A DNA stretch of 64,000 nt, taken from Phallusia mammillata (lineage: Eukaryota; Chordata; Ascidiacea; Phlebobranchia; Ascidiidae). The notes under the pieces are model-generated. The model had not been told where the DNA came from. It worked only from the letters and a program-made list of their open reading frames with translations, and did not search any database. Position numbers and translations under genes: made by a program. Below are positions 35,301-47,987 of the stretch, piece by piece (the stretch's first letter is position 1; every line of letters begins with the position of its first letter). The DNA is taken from assembly GCA_003260075.1 (NCBI GenBank), contig QLIY01000469.1, positions 13,100 through 77,099 on the forward strand, written 5' to 3'.

Positions 35301-38300
35301 ATGCTAACCGGTTCAGTGATTTCATAAAATTTCGAAGGAGGTTCTATAAAACCGGTGTGAACAGGCTGAATCCGACCACTGCTGCTGTCATCTCAGTTTA
35401 CACTAGCAAGGTGTAGCACAGAAGGAATTACTTTTACATGCCTCCTATGATATGCACATAAAATCAAGTCTTTGGTGGCTGTATACTTTGTTCCAGGGTG
35501 GTGCAAATCATATCTTCTGTCTGCATGAGTCCATATGTAACTGTGATTGGTTTAGGCCAATTTTCACACTTTAGAGCAGTGGTTCCCGACCTGGGGTTCG
35601 CGGACCCCCAAGGGGTCCGTGAGATAGCTTCAGGGGGTCCGTGGAGGTAAACATTTTTAGTATCATAAACCAACAGTAAAATATTTGTAGGTTTCCAAAT
35701 CGTTTTTACAATCCTGCATACACGTGCAGACTGTTTATCAAACCTTCGGGTCAGGTAAAATTACTTTTTTNACAGTAGCATTAATAACAGTGCAATATTT
35801 TTAAGTTCCCAAACCGTTTTTACAATCCTATAAGTGCAAACTGTTTATCAAACCCTTGGGCCAGGAAAACTTGTAATTGTTACCTCCATTGTGACATCAC
35901 AACACACATTACAATAGAAATTCTTTGTGCTTTCAAGTATAGTACACTAGAAAATTTATCTCTTTTAGTGCATTGACAGCCATAGTACAGAACTTTATTG
36001 AGATTAAAGGACTGTGAAGGTTGATTAAAATGGGGGGGGGGTGAAGGTATAAAAACGTATAATGCAGGAAACTTAAAAAGACTAAATTACGTTAGGGGTC
36101 TGCGGTCCGATAAAATTTATAAAAGGGGTCCGTGACTACAAAAAGGTTGGGAACCACTGCTTTAGAGCAACATAGAGTCGCATTGATTTATGTTCTTTTT
36201 TGCTAGCACAGTTTTTTTTAGTCTTGAACTCTTTTGTAAGTAAGTATGTGTTAGGAAATCTATATTGTTGAAAAAATGTTAAGGTCAATCAGAACAGCAA
36301 ACTCAGCTCCTTTTGGTAGAAAGGAGTTTTTACAAAGCCCCTCCTCAAACTGTACTCCTTCATGTTCTCTACTTGTAACACTCTGCTTTACACTTTATAT
36401 ACTGAATGCATTGTTTGAAGTAACCTTTTCCAATTATCTTTCAGTGAAGCAATTGATCTGAAACCACGGGACAAGAAGTCTTCAACGCAGAAAGGTAACA
36501 TTTACCTTCGAAGACTGTGTTTTTTCTCAAAAATTTTGGTGACAGCCCAGATATCGTCTGTTCACTATTTTAGTAAAAAAAACAAGTTTTTCTCCTTGTT
36601 GTATGCTTGCTGTGCAACAAACATGCATTGCTTTGAAGAATAACGACTTATTTCAATCAACCAGTTGTACTTGATATCTTGCAGTTAAACGAATCGTTTT
36701 GTTTCCTAAATCTAATTGAGTGATAATTTGTGAGCTGAGCTTTTCCCTTTTCTTCATGGCCTATTTGCAGGCTGCTTTAAGTGCCACCACACTAAAACAG
36801 TTGGCCTACACTAAACTAAACAAATGTAATACTGCTTTGCATTGTAAAGATTTTTACTTGTGAAGATAAAATTAGCCATTATTACCCTTCTATTTCAAGA
36901 AAAAAAAAATGTGTCTAAATGCCAAGATGAATTTTGTATCAGGTCAGGTTAAATCCAGCCATAGCAGTTCCCACTCAACGTCGAGCAAAACAACGAGTCA
37001 TAATGCAGATGATAAAGACTATCGGAGTCGAAACAAAGACTTTTGTGATCGGGACTATCGCAGCAAAGCAACAGGCGGAGACCGTGATTACCGTGGTGAT
37101 GTGGACTACCGGGACTTGCGGACGTCCGAGCAAAAAGACTCACGCAGGCAGTCTGTGAATACCGATAAAGATTATCGTTCGTATTCCACGTCTACAACCA
37201 CCACACGAACTCAACAAGTTGTAAATCATGTCACAACTAGTGTGGGAAGCAACGGACAAGTTCTCACCAAGTCAGAGAGTTATGTGCCCTCTACTGGCGA
37301 GTTTTACGATTATTCAAACTGGGACGGCAGCAAACCACCGCCGCTGGTGGAGATTAACGGAACTCCAAACTCAACAAACAATATACAACTGTCACAAAGC
37401 TCTATTGATTCTGAAAAAGGTTGGTAGTTAAATGTAAAAAAATTGGCTTGTTTTTTGGGTGTCGTGTTAAAAACTGTAGTTCTGTAAAATGTTTTTATAT
37501 CATATATCAAGTTGTAATGAAGATAGTAACTTAGTCAATTTGTCCGTAACTATGTTTATAAATCTTTGAAAAAAAATGTACTAGGAAAAAAAAATTGTTG
37601 ATTTTTATGTACGTTCTGATTCTTCTGTGACACCATTCAAATCTGCGCAGTACCCCTTTATTCTGTTTAACTCTGTATATTCCAAAACTGACTTGTTTTG
37701 AATCTTACACTTTTTACTTCAGACATGCTGTATGTGTGTAAACATTTAAATGGTAACCTGTTTCATGTTCATAGTGTTATCGTCCGCAAACACAGACGAT
37801 AATTCCTCGACACAATGCACAGAGTCGGCAGCTACAGCATTTGTTCGAACCCTGTCCAATGTGTTAACGTCCAACAACAGCTCAAATGAGACGAAGGGCA
37901 ACTTGGAAAATGGTCGGGATTGTGCTTATGTGATTTTTGCAGTATTTTGTTAGTTATATATATAAAACAAACTTTTTGTTTGCAGCTCTTCAACTTCTAT
38001 TAAAAGCTGCAAAAAATAAAGGTAACTTTTTTGGTATTCATTTGTGAAAATCACTTTGTAAGGACATTGTATTAAATGGTTGGGTTCCGCATGCCATTGA
38101 AATCTAGATATTTTTGTGCCCCATACTTTTAAGGTGATGTTGGTACACAACCAAAACCTATCATACATTGGCACTGGATGGTCATGCATTCCACCAAAAG
38201 AGTTACATACTGCTTTTGCATTTGGCAAACTTTAAACTAAACATTCACATTTTTCTGGGCACATACTAGTCCATACATTGAACCTCAGTTAAACCGGATT

Positions 38301-40239
38301 CCGTTAACCTGGGTCTTCGCCTATTTTAGACAAAACTCGAGGTACAAATAATTTGTAATGTAGTAAGGCTTCAAGAAATCGACATCGATTAAGGGGGGGG
38401 GGGCATTTTTCTGGGCACATACTAGTCCATACAGTGTACCTCAGTTAAACCGGATTCCGTTAACCTGGGTCTTTGCCTATTTTAGACAAAACTCAAGGTA
38501 CAAATAATTTGTAATGTAGTAAGGCTTCAACTAATCGACATCGATTAATCTTTTAGATCTTTGCCAGGCAAATTTTGGGTCCAAACGGGACTGCATTAAC
38601 CAAGGTTTACTCTATTATGTTTTGATAAAAAATATGACAGTTAACCAAACGAATTCTATAATGTATCTAAAGTAAAGCAGTAGGCTTTGCAGTTTTGGTC
38701 TATTACTACTTTAACATATGATTTACAGCTTCAACTGACACTGAAGAAGCTTTGCCTAATGGTAACAACACAGGGGAACCACCCAGCAAGAGAATTTGCA
38801 CTGACACAGAAAGGTATGTCAGCAGTGTGGAAGATAACTTCTCTTGTATGGGCTTATTTTGCTGTTTTTATTTTTAAGTGGAAGTTATGTATTTTTACCA
38901 ACTTTGCTTTTTTGGTTACAGAGTTATTGATTTGGTTCAGGCTTTAACTCAGAAACTATGATCGGCCAAAATTTGTTGTTTACATTCAGTTTTCTAAATT
39001 GTTTCTCTTGTTTTTTTTATTTTTTAGTATTTATAGCATTAGACACAGGGGTCTTCAAAGTACACTGCAAAAATGGGTTGAAATGGGTCTTTAAAAATAA
39101 GGGGGGGGGGGGTTGCTGAAAATCATATGAAACATATAAAATTTGATTTTGATCTCGTTGTTTTGATTTCTTTTCACTTAAAAAGGATTTTTTTCTAGGC
39201 AAAAACACTTTGGAGGCTCCTAGTATGTGGCAGTGTGCTCTTTTTTTGATAACTAGGGGGGGGGGAGGATTTTTTTCTTGGCAAAAACGCTTTGGAGGCT
39301 CCTAGTATGTGGCAGTGTGCTCTTTTTTTGATAACTAACTAATTTTTTATGTTTGTACACGAATAAGGTTCATGATATGTTTTTACATTAACAGAGAGTC
39401 TATCGACCAACAACCCATGGAAATTAACAACCTTGAATCAAAGGGTGAAGTTGAAACTATGGTGCCGGAATTCTTTCAATTAAATGCTTTGCGAAATGTA
39501 TTTGACCCTTCAGCATTGTTGCATGTACAAAACTGGCCATCAGAACATTGTGAAAAACAGGTGTCAAAAATATTAAAAGATCTTGTATGTACTTCAGTAT
39601 AATACAATTGTGTTGTTTGTTTTTGTAATTATCCGCCTTAAGATTATGAGATTTTTAAATGTGTCTTGGTGAAAAGAATTTACAAATACTCCATACTTTG
39701 TGGGTTGGATAATGGTTCATGTTTTATGTACATCTTGTTTGTTTTAAACAACAAAGTCCTTTTTGTTTGTGTAGGAGTAAAGGTAATTTTAAAAGGTTAA
39801 AGGTTTGTAAAATTGCAAATACTTGGTACAATTAAGGTTTTTGATGACAAGTGCATTAAAAATTAGATATTTTTATCCGTATTTATTGTGCAAAGAAATG
39901 ATTGTGATGACACAATTATGTGCATAGCTCTCAGTAACCCTGTATTGCGTTTGCCTCTCTAGTGCCACCGCCTGGCAGATGATTTCTACAAATTTATGTC
40001 GGAACATGTGTTGGACTTGAACGCGCATTTAACCCAAGCCAGATCGCAAGTTCGAACTGCCGAAATCCTCTCAACATTACAAGAACAAAGGTAGTTTGCC
40101 ACCAAAACTTAATCTCCTCACTACAAAGTCTCCACTAAACCTGTTTTCAAATCCTTGTCTTCACCACAGAGTCTTGTATATCCGACAACAGATGAAAGAC
40201 CTCGACCGTGCCACGTCATCAGGCGGCCCGTTCACCTGA
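32356..40239 (+). CDS. WAC: WAC, WW-domain adaptor with coiled coil
   Basis: Nuclear adaptor that links RNF20/40 H2B ubiquitination to RNA polymerase II. Thirteen exons: 32356-32369, 33638-33668, 34122-34233, 34515-34567, 35017-35141, 36445-36494, 36943-37419, 37775-37912, 37986-38021, 38729-38813, 39395-39584, 39963-40090, 40170-40239. Phases agree; 502 residues (human 647). The WW domain (exon 35017-35141) reads [17 protein letters not shown] then SQWEKPDDW, with both signature Trp and the Tyr-aromatic pair. Exon 36943-37419 is Ser-rich with five D-Y-R motifs. The C-terminal block [19 protein letters not shown] matches human QGWPADHAEKQASRL. The coiled coil [18 protein letters not shown] is followed by [11 protein letters not shown]. 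The donor after exon 37775-37912 (AATG|GTCGGG) is weak but phase-consistent. The first exon is only 14 coding nt. Confidence 0.92.
33520..33560. repeat. AT-rich dinucleotide tracts in WAC intron 2
   Basis: (TA)n tracts near 33305-33320 and 33528-33552, and another near 33929-33945. Simple repeats, nothing else of note. Confidence 0.7.
35204..35381 (+). mobile_element. hAT miniature element (family B), cleanest copy
   Basis: A 178-bp element with ends CAGTGGTGGGATTCAA and TGAATCCGACCACTG and perfect 8-bp target duplications CTGCTGTC (35196-35203, 35382-35389). It lies in the WAC intron just after the WW-domain exon. Confidence 0.9.
35577..36159. mobile_element. hAT element (family C), 583 bp, with gap
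   Basis: Ends CAGTGGTTCCCGACC and GGTTGGGAACCACTG with perfect 8-bp target duplications CTTTAGAG (35569-35576, 36160-36167). Contains GGGGTCCGTG motifs near both ends, a single N at 35771 and a ten-G scar at 36032-36041. No transposase frame. Confidence 0.88.
38241..38625. mobile_element. Tigger/pogo-like element duplicated around a G-run (WAC intron)
   Basis: About 150 bp starting at CATTTTTCTGGGCACATAC is repeated after eleven G at 38393-38403. It carries the inverted relative of the 25895 element (CCTCAGTTAAACCGGATTCC ... CATTAACCAAGGTTTACTC). The first copy is cut short at the G-run. Confidence 0.6.
39101..39340. repeat. Two G-run scars in a WAC intron
   Basis: Twelve G at 39101-39112 and ten at 39256-39265. 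The second is flanked by a ~65-bp direct duplication (GGCAAAAACACTTTGGAGGC and its SNP variant). Non-coding. Confidence 0.7.
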
Positions 40240-41369
40240 TCACGTGATCCCGCTCTCGTCACGTGATCACAGTAGCGTCGCGCTTGGTTGAGCAGCAGCG
40301 GTCGGGTGTGTTTGGGCGCAGGAGCAGATATAACAATGTAACCACCAATACTTTGACAGCCGAAAAAACAGCGTAAGTATGTTCCCAAACCATTATATGA
40401 TGGATGCGATACTAAATTTGGTGCGACACCTTCAAATTATGGAAACAACCGGCCTATCATTACTTCGATTATTTGTCAAAAACAACCAGTTTCTATTTTC
40501 AAATCGTTTCTTGGCGAATGGATGTTTTTCTGTATAATACGTCACAGACGGGTTACGTCATGGCAATCCATCACGTGATCGATCTATTTTTTGCGTTCAC
40601 ATTGACGTCATCTGTAGGTTACTGCTCCGTTTGGTTTGTTCGAATTGTGACGCGATAATCATATGTGTGACGTAGCGTGCGTCAATTATTTAAATGTCTA
40701 TTGTTGGATTGCGTCATTGTTCTGATTGTCGAGTTGTGGAATGAATCGTTTGTTGAAAACAATCGAAGGAATAACGAAGTGAAAAATGGAAACTACAACA
40801 ACTGGAAAGCTGTTTCAAAACTTGGATTGAATTATTTCGTCATTTGTCTTTTATGTAGAAATCAACCCAATTTGTCTGCGTGCGTGCTTAAAGCTGGTTC
40901 CCGAGCAAGCTTCGGGCTGCCAAGCGGTATAAATTAAATACAAATCGCATGTCACTTCGCACATACGGTTACACATAACGCATTTCGAACCCAGCTTTAA
41001 TGACATGTTGCTTACGAATGTGAAATCAATCTTGAACACTCAAAGTTTGGAGGTTTTCATGAACTTTGACCTACTTTTTTGTCGTGATCTCTTTTTATTT
41101 TTTGTTTTCTCAATTTTCGCCACTTTGCCTGCTCCAGAAATAAAGCTATGTAATTTCTTTTAAACCTCTCGGGCACCCTCCAATTGCCAGTGTAATCGAC
41201 TTGTTAGGCGATGACGTATAGAACCGAAACCCAAGCGGTTTTAGTCCAACAAGCACGTGGTCGAAGTCGTTTAACCTACGCAGACTTTTGTGTTTCTCAG
41301 GTAGAGTTGTAAGTCGGGACGGGCTTTTCGGCCTTGGGTTTCTTCGAAAAAACGGGCCCGACTTTACAC

Positions 41370-41371
<2 letters not shown>

Positions 41372-41434
<63 letters not shown>
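41372..41434. other. 63-G run, probable gap placeholder
   Basis: Sixty-three consecutive G between unrelated flanks, the third longest of the window. It follows GGCCTTGGGTTTCTTCG-type sequence that may be one end of a lost repeat. Confidence 0.7.
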
Positions 41435-41435
<1 letters not shown>

Positions 41436-41664
41436 TGTATGTAGCTAGGTAGCCTGTTGCTGGACCTGACCTATTGTCAAGCAGCCCAAAATCGCCTTGT
41501 TAAAGACCGATTGTTGATTGTGTTTGTTGTCTTGGTCTTTCGTGAGGCTTCAATGTATAGGCCTGTCAATCAAACTTTAGGGCCAAAACGAATGGAGTCC
41601 GTGCCCGGCTTAGGGCTTGTGCTTTCGGGCTCCAATTTCAGGCCTGTTTACAACTCTGTTCTCA

Positions 41665-41800
41665 GTAGTGGCTAGGTCGTGGGTTCGACTCCCGCGGATG
41701 GAAGTTGACCGTGCTTGGATATTTGTCGAGTTCGAGCAACATCACGATATCAGATGTCGCGTGAGCCGAACCAGAAAGTAATCTTGCCATTCAAGGACAC
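41665..41800 (+). repeat. tRNA-derived SINE-like fragment
   Basis: A B-box GTGGGTTCGACTCCCG is followed by a unique-looking tail (GGAAGTTGACCGTGCTTGG ... AGATGTCGCGTGAG) that recurs almost unchanged at 51303-51410. Related B-boxes lie at 44915, 46875 and 62527. No A-box or cloverleaf is present, so it is not a tRNA gene. Confidence 0.5.
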
Positions 41801-41929
41801 GTGTTAAAGTTTTATTCGTCATAGCAACAGAAACCCTGCATCGCACAGCAGAATATTACTGACACGTAGGTTTCAGAAATTAAAATATGCGGTAAATTAG
41901 TTTCAATTAGTCAGAAATATTGCCTAGAG

Positions 41930-43412
41930 TCAAAGAAAATGCCAAATAAATGCAGCCACAAGACAGAACATCAATGACACAATTACAAAAGCTTCACGTT
42001 TCATCTTCTGAAATGTTGGGTCGTTTTTAAGCCGGTCGTCGTATATTGTTGCTCTGTGATTTTTGTGTGGAAACGGTTGGTCTGGGATTGGAAGGTTTAA
42101 GAAGTTGCACAATGGTTCCCATCCTTTCTTCACGCTGTACACAAGCAACCTGTCCTTGGGAGCGTTCTGGAAACAAATCGGTTTGCAAAGTAATCGACTC
42201 ATAAAGTTTAAAGCATTAAAATTTCAGCAACTCACCATGAGAACATTTGAATTATGTTCTCTGTATCTTATGGTCCAACTGAGCTTGCTGAAGGGCCACT
42301 TTGAAAATGGAAAAAGGGGCGGAGGGCCTTCAAAAATCGCCACTACGAAAGTAAAACAATAGTTAAACTATTTAATTGGAAAAATAATCTTCAGTGACTT
42401 GAAGAAGTAAGGTATGTCTTATAATATCGCATTGGTGGCTAAAAAGACCCGATTGATTTCTTACTTAATCCATTGATTTGGCTGAACAATATATAGAAAT
42501 CAGTTAAATATTTATGAGATCACTATCTGTATTGTTACGTTTGTTTGTTGCTGTGTTCACGGCCGCCATGTTTTATTACACGTGTTCACGATCGAAGGTT
42601 GTTCAGCTCTTGTGTCTAAAATGTTAAGATTGAATGTAACAAGATTGCAAAACACCGTGAGTGCTTTGGTTGTGAAAACAGTCACATCTGCTAATACATG
42701 TTCAAGCACAGGTTTTCTAAACTCTCAATTTTCTTTCGAAACTTACTAAAAATACAATAGAATTGGAACAATTTCCATCCAGTTGGTGAAAAAGTGAAAA
42801 GCAAATTTAGTTTTGTGTTGTTAGCCATCGCTACAAGGTGGTCTTCAACGCTTCGAAGATAACTTTTCTCATCTCTTTGTGTTAAAACTATCTAAAAACG
42901 AAACACAGTATTAAATCAATGCATTTGACTAGAAATGTTTTATTAGTATCATTACACAAGCAATATCACGAACTTGAAAGTTTGTATTCTTCATTCAGTT
43001 TTTGTTGTTTTCATACGGCCCAATGTCAGCGTAACGTTTTAAGTGGCGTGACTGTTGACTCAGGCAGGCACACATGGGTCCCTATAGTTAGTGATAGTAC
43101 CTTGGTCTCTGGAAAGGCTTCGGCCAGTTGCTCCCAAAGGTGAAAAATCGGGTAATCAGTGACGGCATCGACATGTTTGTAAGACTCACGAATATCATCC
43201 AACGTCGCCTTCCCATCAATGTAATCATACCAAACCTACGTGGGAAATAACTAACTTTCTCACCAAGGTTAAAATGCAACAAATAACCGAAATACTTGTC
43301 GGTGATCGAGAAAATGTTCCATGGTGTCGTGCACTGTAAGTCCCAATATTCGTAAAGCTTCTGCCATTGTTTTTGTTCCAGTCTTAGATACTCCTGCCAT
43401 TATTACCTTCAT
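41930..43412 (-). CDS. Tail-anchored sulfotransferase-like protein, copy A
   Basis: P-loop sulfotransferase-like protein, probably of the Sulfotransfer_4 type; substrate unknown. Five exons: 43296-43412, 43101-43235, 42747-42891, 42236-42342, 41930-42166; phases 0,0,1,0 agree, 246 residues. The N-terminal PAPS-loop-like motif is AGVSKTGTKTMAEALRILG. Exon 2 holds YKHVDAVTDYP and WEQLAEAFPE. Exon 3 starts IVLTQRDEKSYLRS, the position of the 3'-phosphate-binding Arg/Ser in this fold. Exon 5 has YSVKKGWEPLCNFLNLPIP and ends in a hydrophobic segment (AFVIVSLMFCLVAAFIWHFL) that stops at the C-terminus, predicting a tail anchor. No N-terminal signal. Intact. Confidence 0.85.
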
Positions 43413-45102
43413 CTTTCACAACTAGTGAATAAAATGTTTGAAAATAAGTTTCACGGCTTGTCAGTTCGATAAACCAACTTTAAGCTGAAAAAAATCAGAA
43501 TATATCAACCCTAAAATCAACTTTATAGCTTCAAGTGTTGCGACTGATCCAGCCGTAAAATTAACTGGAACTCACAACTTAAAGAAATTCGTCCTATACG
43601 TTCGATCGGACAACACACAGACTAGTATGTGAACCACTTTTGAAATTAACACACTGTAAATCAGGGGTCGTTTTTGGGGTGGTATTTCGTTACCCCAAGG
43701 ATGGAAATTCCACAAAGGATGGATTTTTCCATCATTTTAGTGTCGCTTGGTTTGAAATCCATCCTTGAGGGTGAGAAATACCATGGTCCCGAGAAGGGAG
43801 TTTTCAAAGTAATATGTATTTTTCCATCATTCCGTATTGCATGGCTACTACGTGGGAAAAAACACGTTTGAGGGTGGAAGTAAAATGTTCGAAATGAAAT
43901 ACCACAATGACAAATTATGTCAAAAAAAATGCCGGACGCCGATAAAACGTTTTTGCACGGCCGATTGTAATTATTTTCGTTACAACAGGAAATCAACAAG
44001 CTTTTGTATTGTATTGTGTTTCAGTTTGTTCAGTTGTCGGGGGGGGGGTAGTTTCCGATTGTAATTATTTTCGTTACAACAGGCAATCAACAAGCTTTTG
44101 TATTGTATTGTGTTTCAGTTTGTTCAGTTGTCTGCCTCAGTTTTATATAGCTTATGTATATAAGTGTTATAACACATGATAAATTAAATTAGTCGGAGCA
44201 CATCATTCAACTTTAAAAACAACTTGTTAATTATTCTGGCCTGATGTATGAACTAAGAAAATATGTTCCCTTAAAACCCTTGAAATTTGAAATCATAGCC
44301 TTGTCTACTCAAAACTGCAATATGCCATGACTTGCTTAGGCAGTGGGAACTGGGAATGCACCTGAACTTCACCATTTAAAAGTGCTGCAAAATAATAGCT
44401 TGCGAATCATACATCTTATCAAAAGAAACTGCCGCGTGACCCAATTTAAAGCCACAACACGGCAAACTGACCAATGTCAACAATCTTGTTTGCACAACCA
44501 ACCGCGTAATCTTGAAGACCTTATCAGTATTCGGTTGTTTAACGACTTTGGGTACAGCGATTCGTGTCCATTAAATTTATGTTTTCGATGGTGCAGCGAA
44601 TAGTTTAAATTATTTGTCCATAGTATTTTTTTGCCTTTTGTTTTAGTTACGGCAATAAATGATGCGGTAACATAAGCAAATAAACAATAACATAACCATG
44701 TTGCTCTTATTTATTCAAATCTATGTCTTCAAAGCTATGTTTCTTCGCGATTTCGAAAGATTTTGATGTATGTCACTCAGCACACACGGTTGCACAGAAT
44801 GCATTCCAGAACCCAGAAAGTCATCTTTGATGACATTTTCGAGTTGAAAGGTTTTCATGAACTTTAACCTTGATCTTTTAGATTAAACCTACTTTTTGTC
44901 GATGTTGATTAGGTCGTGGGTTCGAGTCCCGTCGATAGTAGGTATTTATACTTTAAATACTTTGGTTAAGTATCAAAATTTATTCATCTCCGTAACGACA
45001 ACATTGCATGAGGAAGCAGAAAAAATGGATATTAACATGTAGGTTTTGGAAATTAAAATATGCGGTAAATTAGTCTCAATTAGTCAGGAACAATGTAAGA
45101 AG
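43413..45102. other. Spacer between copies A and B
   Basis: No gene called. Contains a G-run scar at 44039-44048 with ~80-bp allelic duplication, a stretch (43880-44140) related to 47370-47520, and a degraded block at 44340-44600 repeated at 46440-46680. A B-box fragment lies near 44915. The shared blocks show that the tandem duplication unit included flanking DNA. Confidence 0.45.
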
Positions 45103-46206
45103 TTAAAGAAAATGCCAAACAAATGCAGCCACAAGACAGAACATCAATGACACAGTTACAAAAGCTTCACGTTTCATCTTCTGATAAGTTGGGTCGATTT
45201 TAAGCCGGTCGTCGTATATTGTTGCTCCACTATTTTTGTGTGGAAACGGTTGATTTGGGATTGGAAGGTTTAAGAAGTTGCACAATGGTTCCCATCCTTC
45301 CTTCACGCTGTACACAAGCAACCTGTCCTTGGGAGCGTTCTGAAAGGAAACAAGATTGCTTGCAAATTAAAGCCACAGCATTTGAGCAACTCACCATGAG
45401 AACATTTGAATTATGTTCTCTGTATTTTATTGCCCACATGAGCTTGCTGAAGGGCCAGTTTGTAAATGGAAAAAGAGGTGGAGGGCCTTCAAACATCGCC
45501 ACTACGAAAGTGAAACAAAAGTCAATCGTTAAACAGGAATTTCGAAAAGTTTGGACATTGAAAAGCATCCATCAAACCAGTACATTTGATTTTGTTTCGA
45601 AACTTACTAAAAATACGATAGAATTGGAACAATTTCCATCCAGTTGGGGAAAAAGTGAAAAGAAAATTTTGTTTCGTGTTGTTGGACATCGCAATATGTT
45701 GGTTTTCTAGACTTCGAAGATAACTCTTCTCTTCTCTCTGTGTCAGAATTATCTAAAAACGAAACACAGTGATAAAATACAAAAAATACAAAATTCATAG
45801 TGTCCAATGTTAAGGTAACGTTTCAAACGACCCGATTGTTCACTCAGGCAGGCACACATGTGTCCCATACATGTTGATATTTAGTAATGGTACCTTGGCC
45901 TCTGGAAAAGCTTCGGCTAGTTGCTCCCAAAGGTGGTAAGTCGGATACCCAATGATGGCATCGACATCTTTGTAAGACTCACAAAGATCATCTAACGTCG
46001 CCTTCCCATCAATGTAATCATAACAAACCTGCGTGTCAAGTAATTAACTTTCTCACCAAGGTTTAAAATGGCACAAATAACCGAAATACCTGTTGATGAT
46101 ATAGAAAGTTTTCCATGGTGTCGTGCACTGTAAGTCCTAATATTCGTAAAGCTTCTGCCATTGTTTTGGTTCCAGTTTTCGACAATCCTGCCATTATTAC
46201 CTTCAT
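45103..46206 (-). CDS. Tail-anchored sulfotransferase-like protein, copy B
   Basis: Exons 46090-46206, 45894-46028, 45608-45752, 45395-45501, 45103-45339, with lengths identical to copy A (117, 135, 145, 107, 237 nt); 246 residues, intact. P-loop AGLSKTGTKTMAEALRILG. Exon 3 reads IILTQREEKSYLRS, so the Asp after the Arg is Glu here. Exon 5 has YSVKEGWEPLCNFLNLPIPN and ends with the hydrophobic anchor finishing ...VWHFL. Compact introns; closest to copy A by eye. Confidence 0.85.
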
Positions 46207-47104
46207 CTTTTTAGGCTTTATCTCGACAACAACACTTTATCTAGTCAAAAATGAATTATATTTCTGTTACAGCGGATGAAAAATTTAAACTGGTTCAAGC
46301 ACATCACTCAGCTTTAAACACAATTTAACAAATATTCTGACAAACACAACTTGTCTGATGTATAAACTGAGAAAATATGTTCCCTTAAAAACCTCAAAAT
46401 TTCATGATATAGCCTTGTCTACTCAAAACTGCAATATACCATTAACTGCTGGGAGAATGGGAATGCACCTGAACTTCACCAATTAAAAGTGCTGTAAAAA
46501 TATCTTGCGAACCATGAATTGTATCGAAAGAAACTACCATGTCACCCAATTTAAAGCCACAGTATTGGTTGTGGCCAAAAGTCAAACAAACTTTGTTTGC
46601 ATAGCCAACCGCGTGGTCATCAATCCCTTATCAGTATTCGGTTGTTTTACGACCTCGGTAGACAATTCAAACCAACCATCTTGTTTGCTCGAGTTTGGAG
46701 GTTTTCATGAACTGTGACCTACTTTTTTGTTGTGATCTCTTTTTAATTTCTTCTTCTTCCAATTTTCGCCACTTTGCATGCAGTAGAAGTAGCTGTGTAA
46801 TTTCTTTCAAACCTCTCGGGCGCCATCCGTTTGTCGGTAAAACAAAGTTGTTAAGCACTGTATTGTTGATTGTGTTGTGGGTTCGAAACCCGTCGACGGA
46901 AGATGTCTAAACTTGGATAGATGGAGGTCACGTGTGAAAATTTCAATCGTCCCAGCAACAAACGCTGACGAAGCAATACTGTTGCGTGACACCGCATAAA
47001 CCTCGAAAGCATATTGAAATGTAAGTTTACGAAACTAAAGTAAATTTGTGACAACTAAGTATTTTGCAAATTGACATAACCAATCTATGCCCACAGTTAC
47101 ACAC

Positions 47105-47295
47105 GAAAAATGCACGCTGCCTTAAGACAGAATAACAATGACACTATTACAAAGGGGGGGGGGAAAATCTATGCCTACAGTTACACAAAAAAAATGCACG
47201 CTGCCTTAAGACAGAATAACAATGACACTATTACAAAAGCTTCGCGTTTCATCTTCTGATATGTTGGGTCGTTTTTTACCCACTCGTCTCACGGA
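47105..47295 (-). pseudogene. Relic of sulfotransferase-like exon 5
   Basis: The complement matches the 3' part of exon 5 (AHHMKREAF-type region and hydrophobic tail) of the array up to about 47285, then diverges; the other four exons are absent. A ten-G scar at 47154-47163 with flanking allelic duplication runs through it. Evidence of a seventh, largely deleted copy. Confidence 0.65.
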
Positions 47296-47522
47296 TATAG
47301 TTCGATAAACCTAACTCGCCCTACAGACTAGCATAAGAACACAGGAACTGACGGGAAAGCTGTACCACAGTGACAAATTATATCAAAAAAATGTCAATCG
47401 AATGTAAAACGTTTTGTAGTAGCTTCCGATTGTAATTAATTTTCGTTACAACAGGAAATCAACCGCCTTCTGTATTGCATCGTGTTTCAGTTTGTTCAAT
47501 CGTCTGCCTTAATTTGGTGAGA

Positions 47523-47864
47523 CTAATTGTTCGTTGTGGTATATGCATCAGTTCCAGTTTGTACAGCAGAACCTATTATTATTGATGCTATGACACTAGA
47601 CATTATCTTTGTGATCGCATTAAAGGTTACATCGAGGAATAAAGGCATTTCCGCAATGCTCAACTTTTTACGAAGGGTTCTTGTAACAATTTGTTCACGA
47701 AATAAAATAGGGGGGGGGGGACTATACATCATCTTTGTGATCGTGTTAAAGGTTGCATCGGGGAATAAAGGCACTTCCGCAATGCTTAACTTTTTACGAA
47801 GGGTTCTTGTAACAATTTGTTCACGAAATAAAATATTTTGTACAACCCTTTGCATGTGGTTCAC
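47523..47864 (-). pseudogene. Unrecognised ORF family, copy 1 (G-run duplicated)
   Basis: The frame contains REQIVTRTLRKKLSIAEMPL, FLDVTFNAITKIM and the hydrophobic IASIIIGSAVQTGTDAY. The first ~40 codons occur twice because of an eleven-G scar at 47710-47720. A homologous frame lies on the opposite strand at 63438-63644. I do not recognise the family. It may be a gene fragment or part of a mobile element, since its flanks also recur at 43880-44140. Confidence 0.45.
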
Positions 47865-47987
47865 TAAAAATCGTTTTCATTTTCGTTCTTTGTTTATTGC
47901 TTGTCCAAATTTGAACATTCAGTTTGCTGCCCTTTGACCGATTTTCTGATCCATCAAGGAAAACCGTTTTACATAAGGGCACGGAAG

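Larger units (their letters stand above)
40240..41929. other. WAC 3' flank to sulfotransferase copy A
   Basis: No coding gene seen. Holds WAC 3'-UTR sequence and an AATAAA at 41139, in a stretch repeated near 46690-46860. Also a 63-G gap (41372-41434) and a B-box-bearing repeat (41665-41800) shared with 51303-51440. Confidence 0.4.

Noticed and set aside
44343..44603. Possible LINE reverse-transcriptase tail (LHHLKVLQNNSLRIIHL)
   Set aside because: The short similarity to RT C-termini is suggestive only; the frame is degraded and the related block at 46505 does not extend it.
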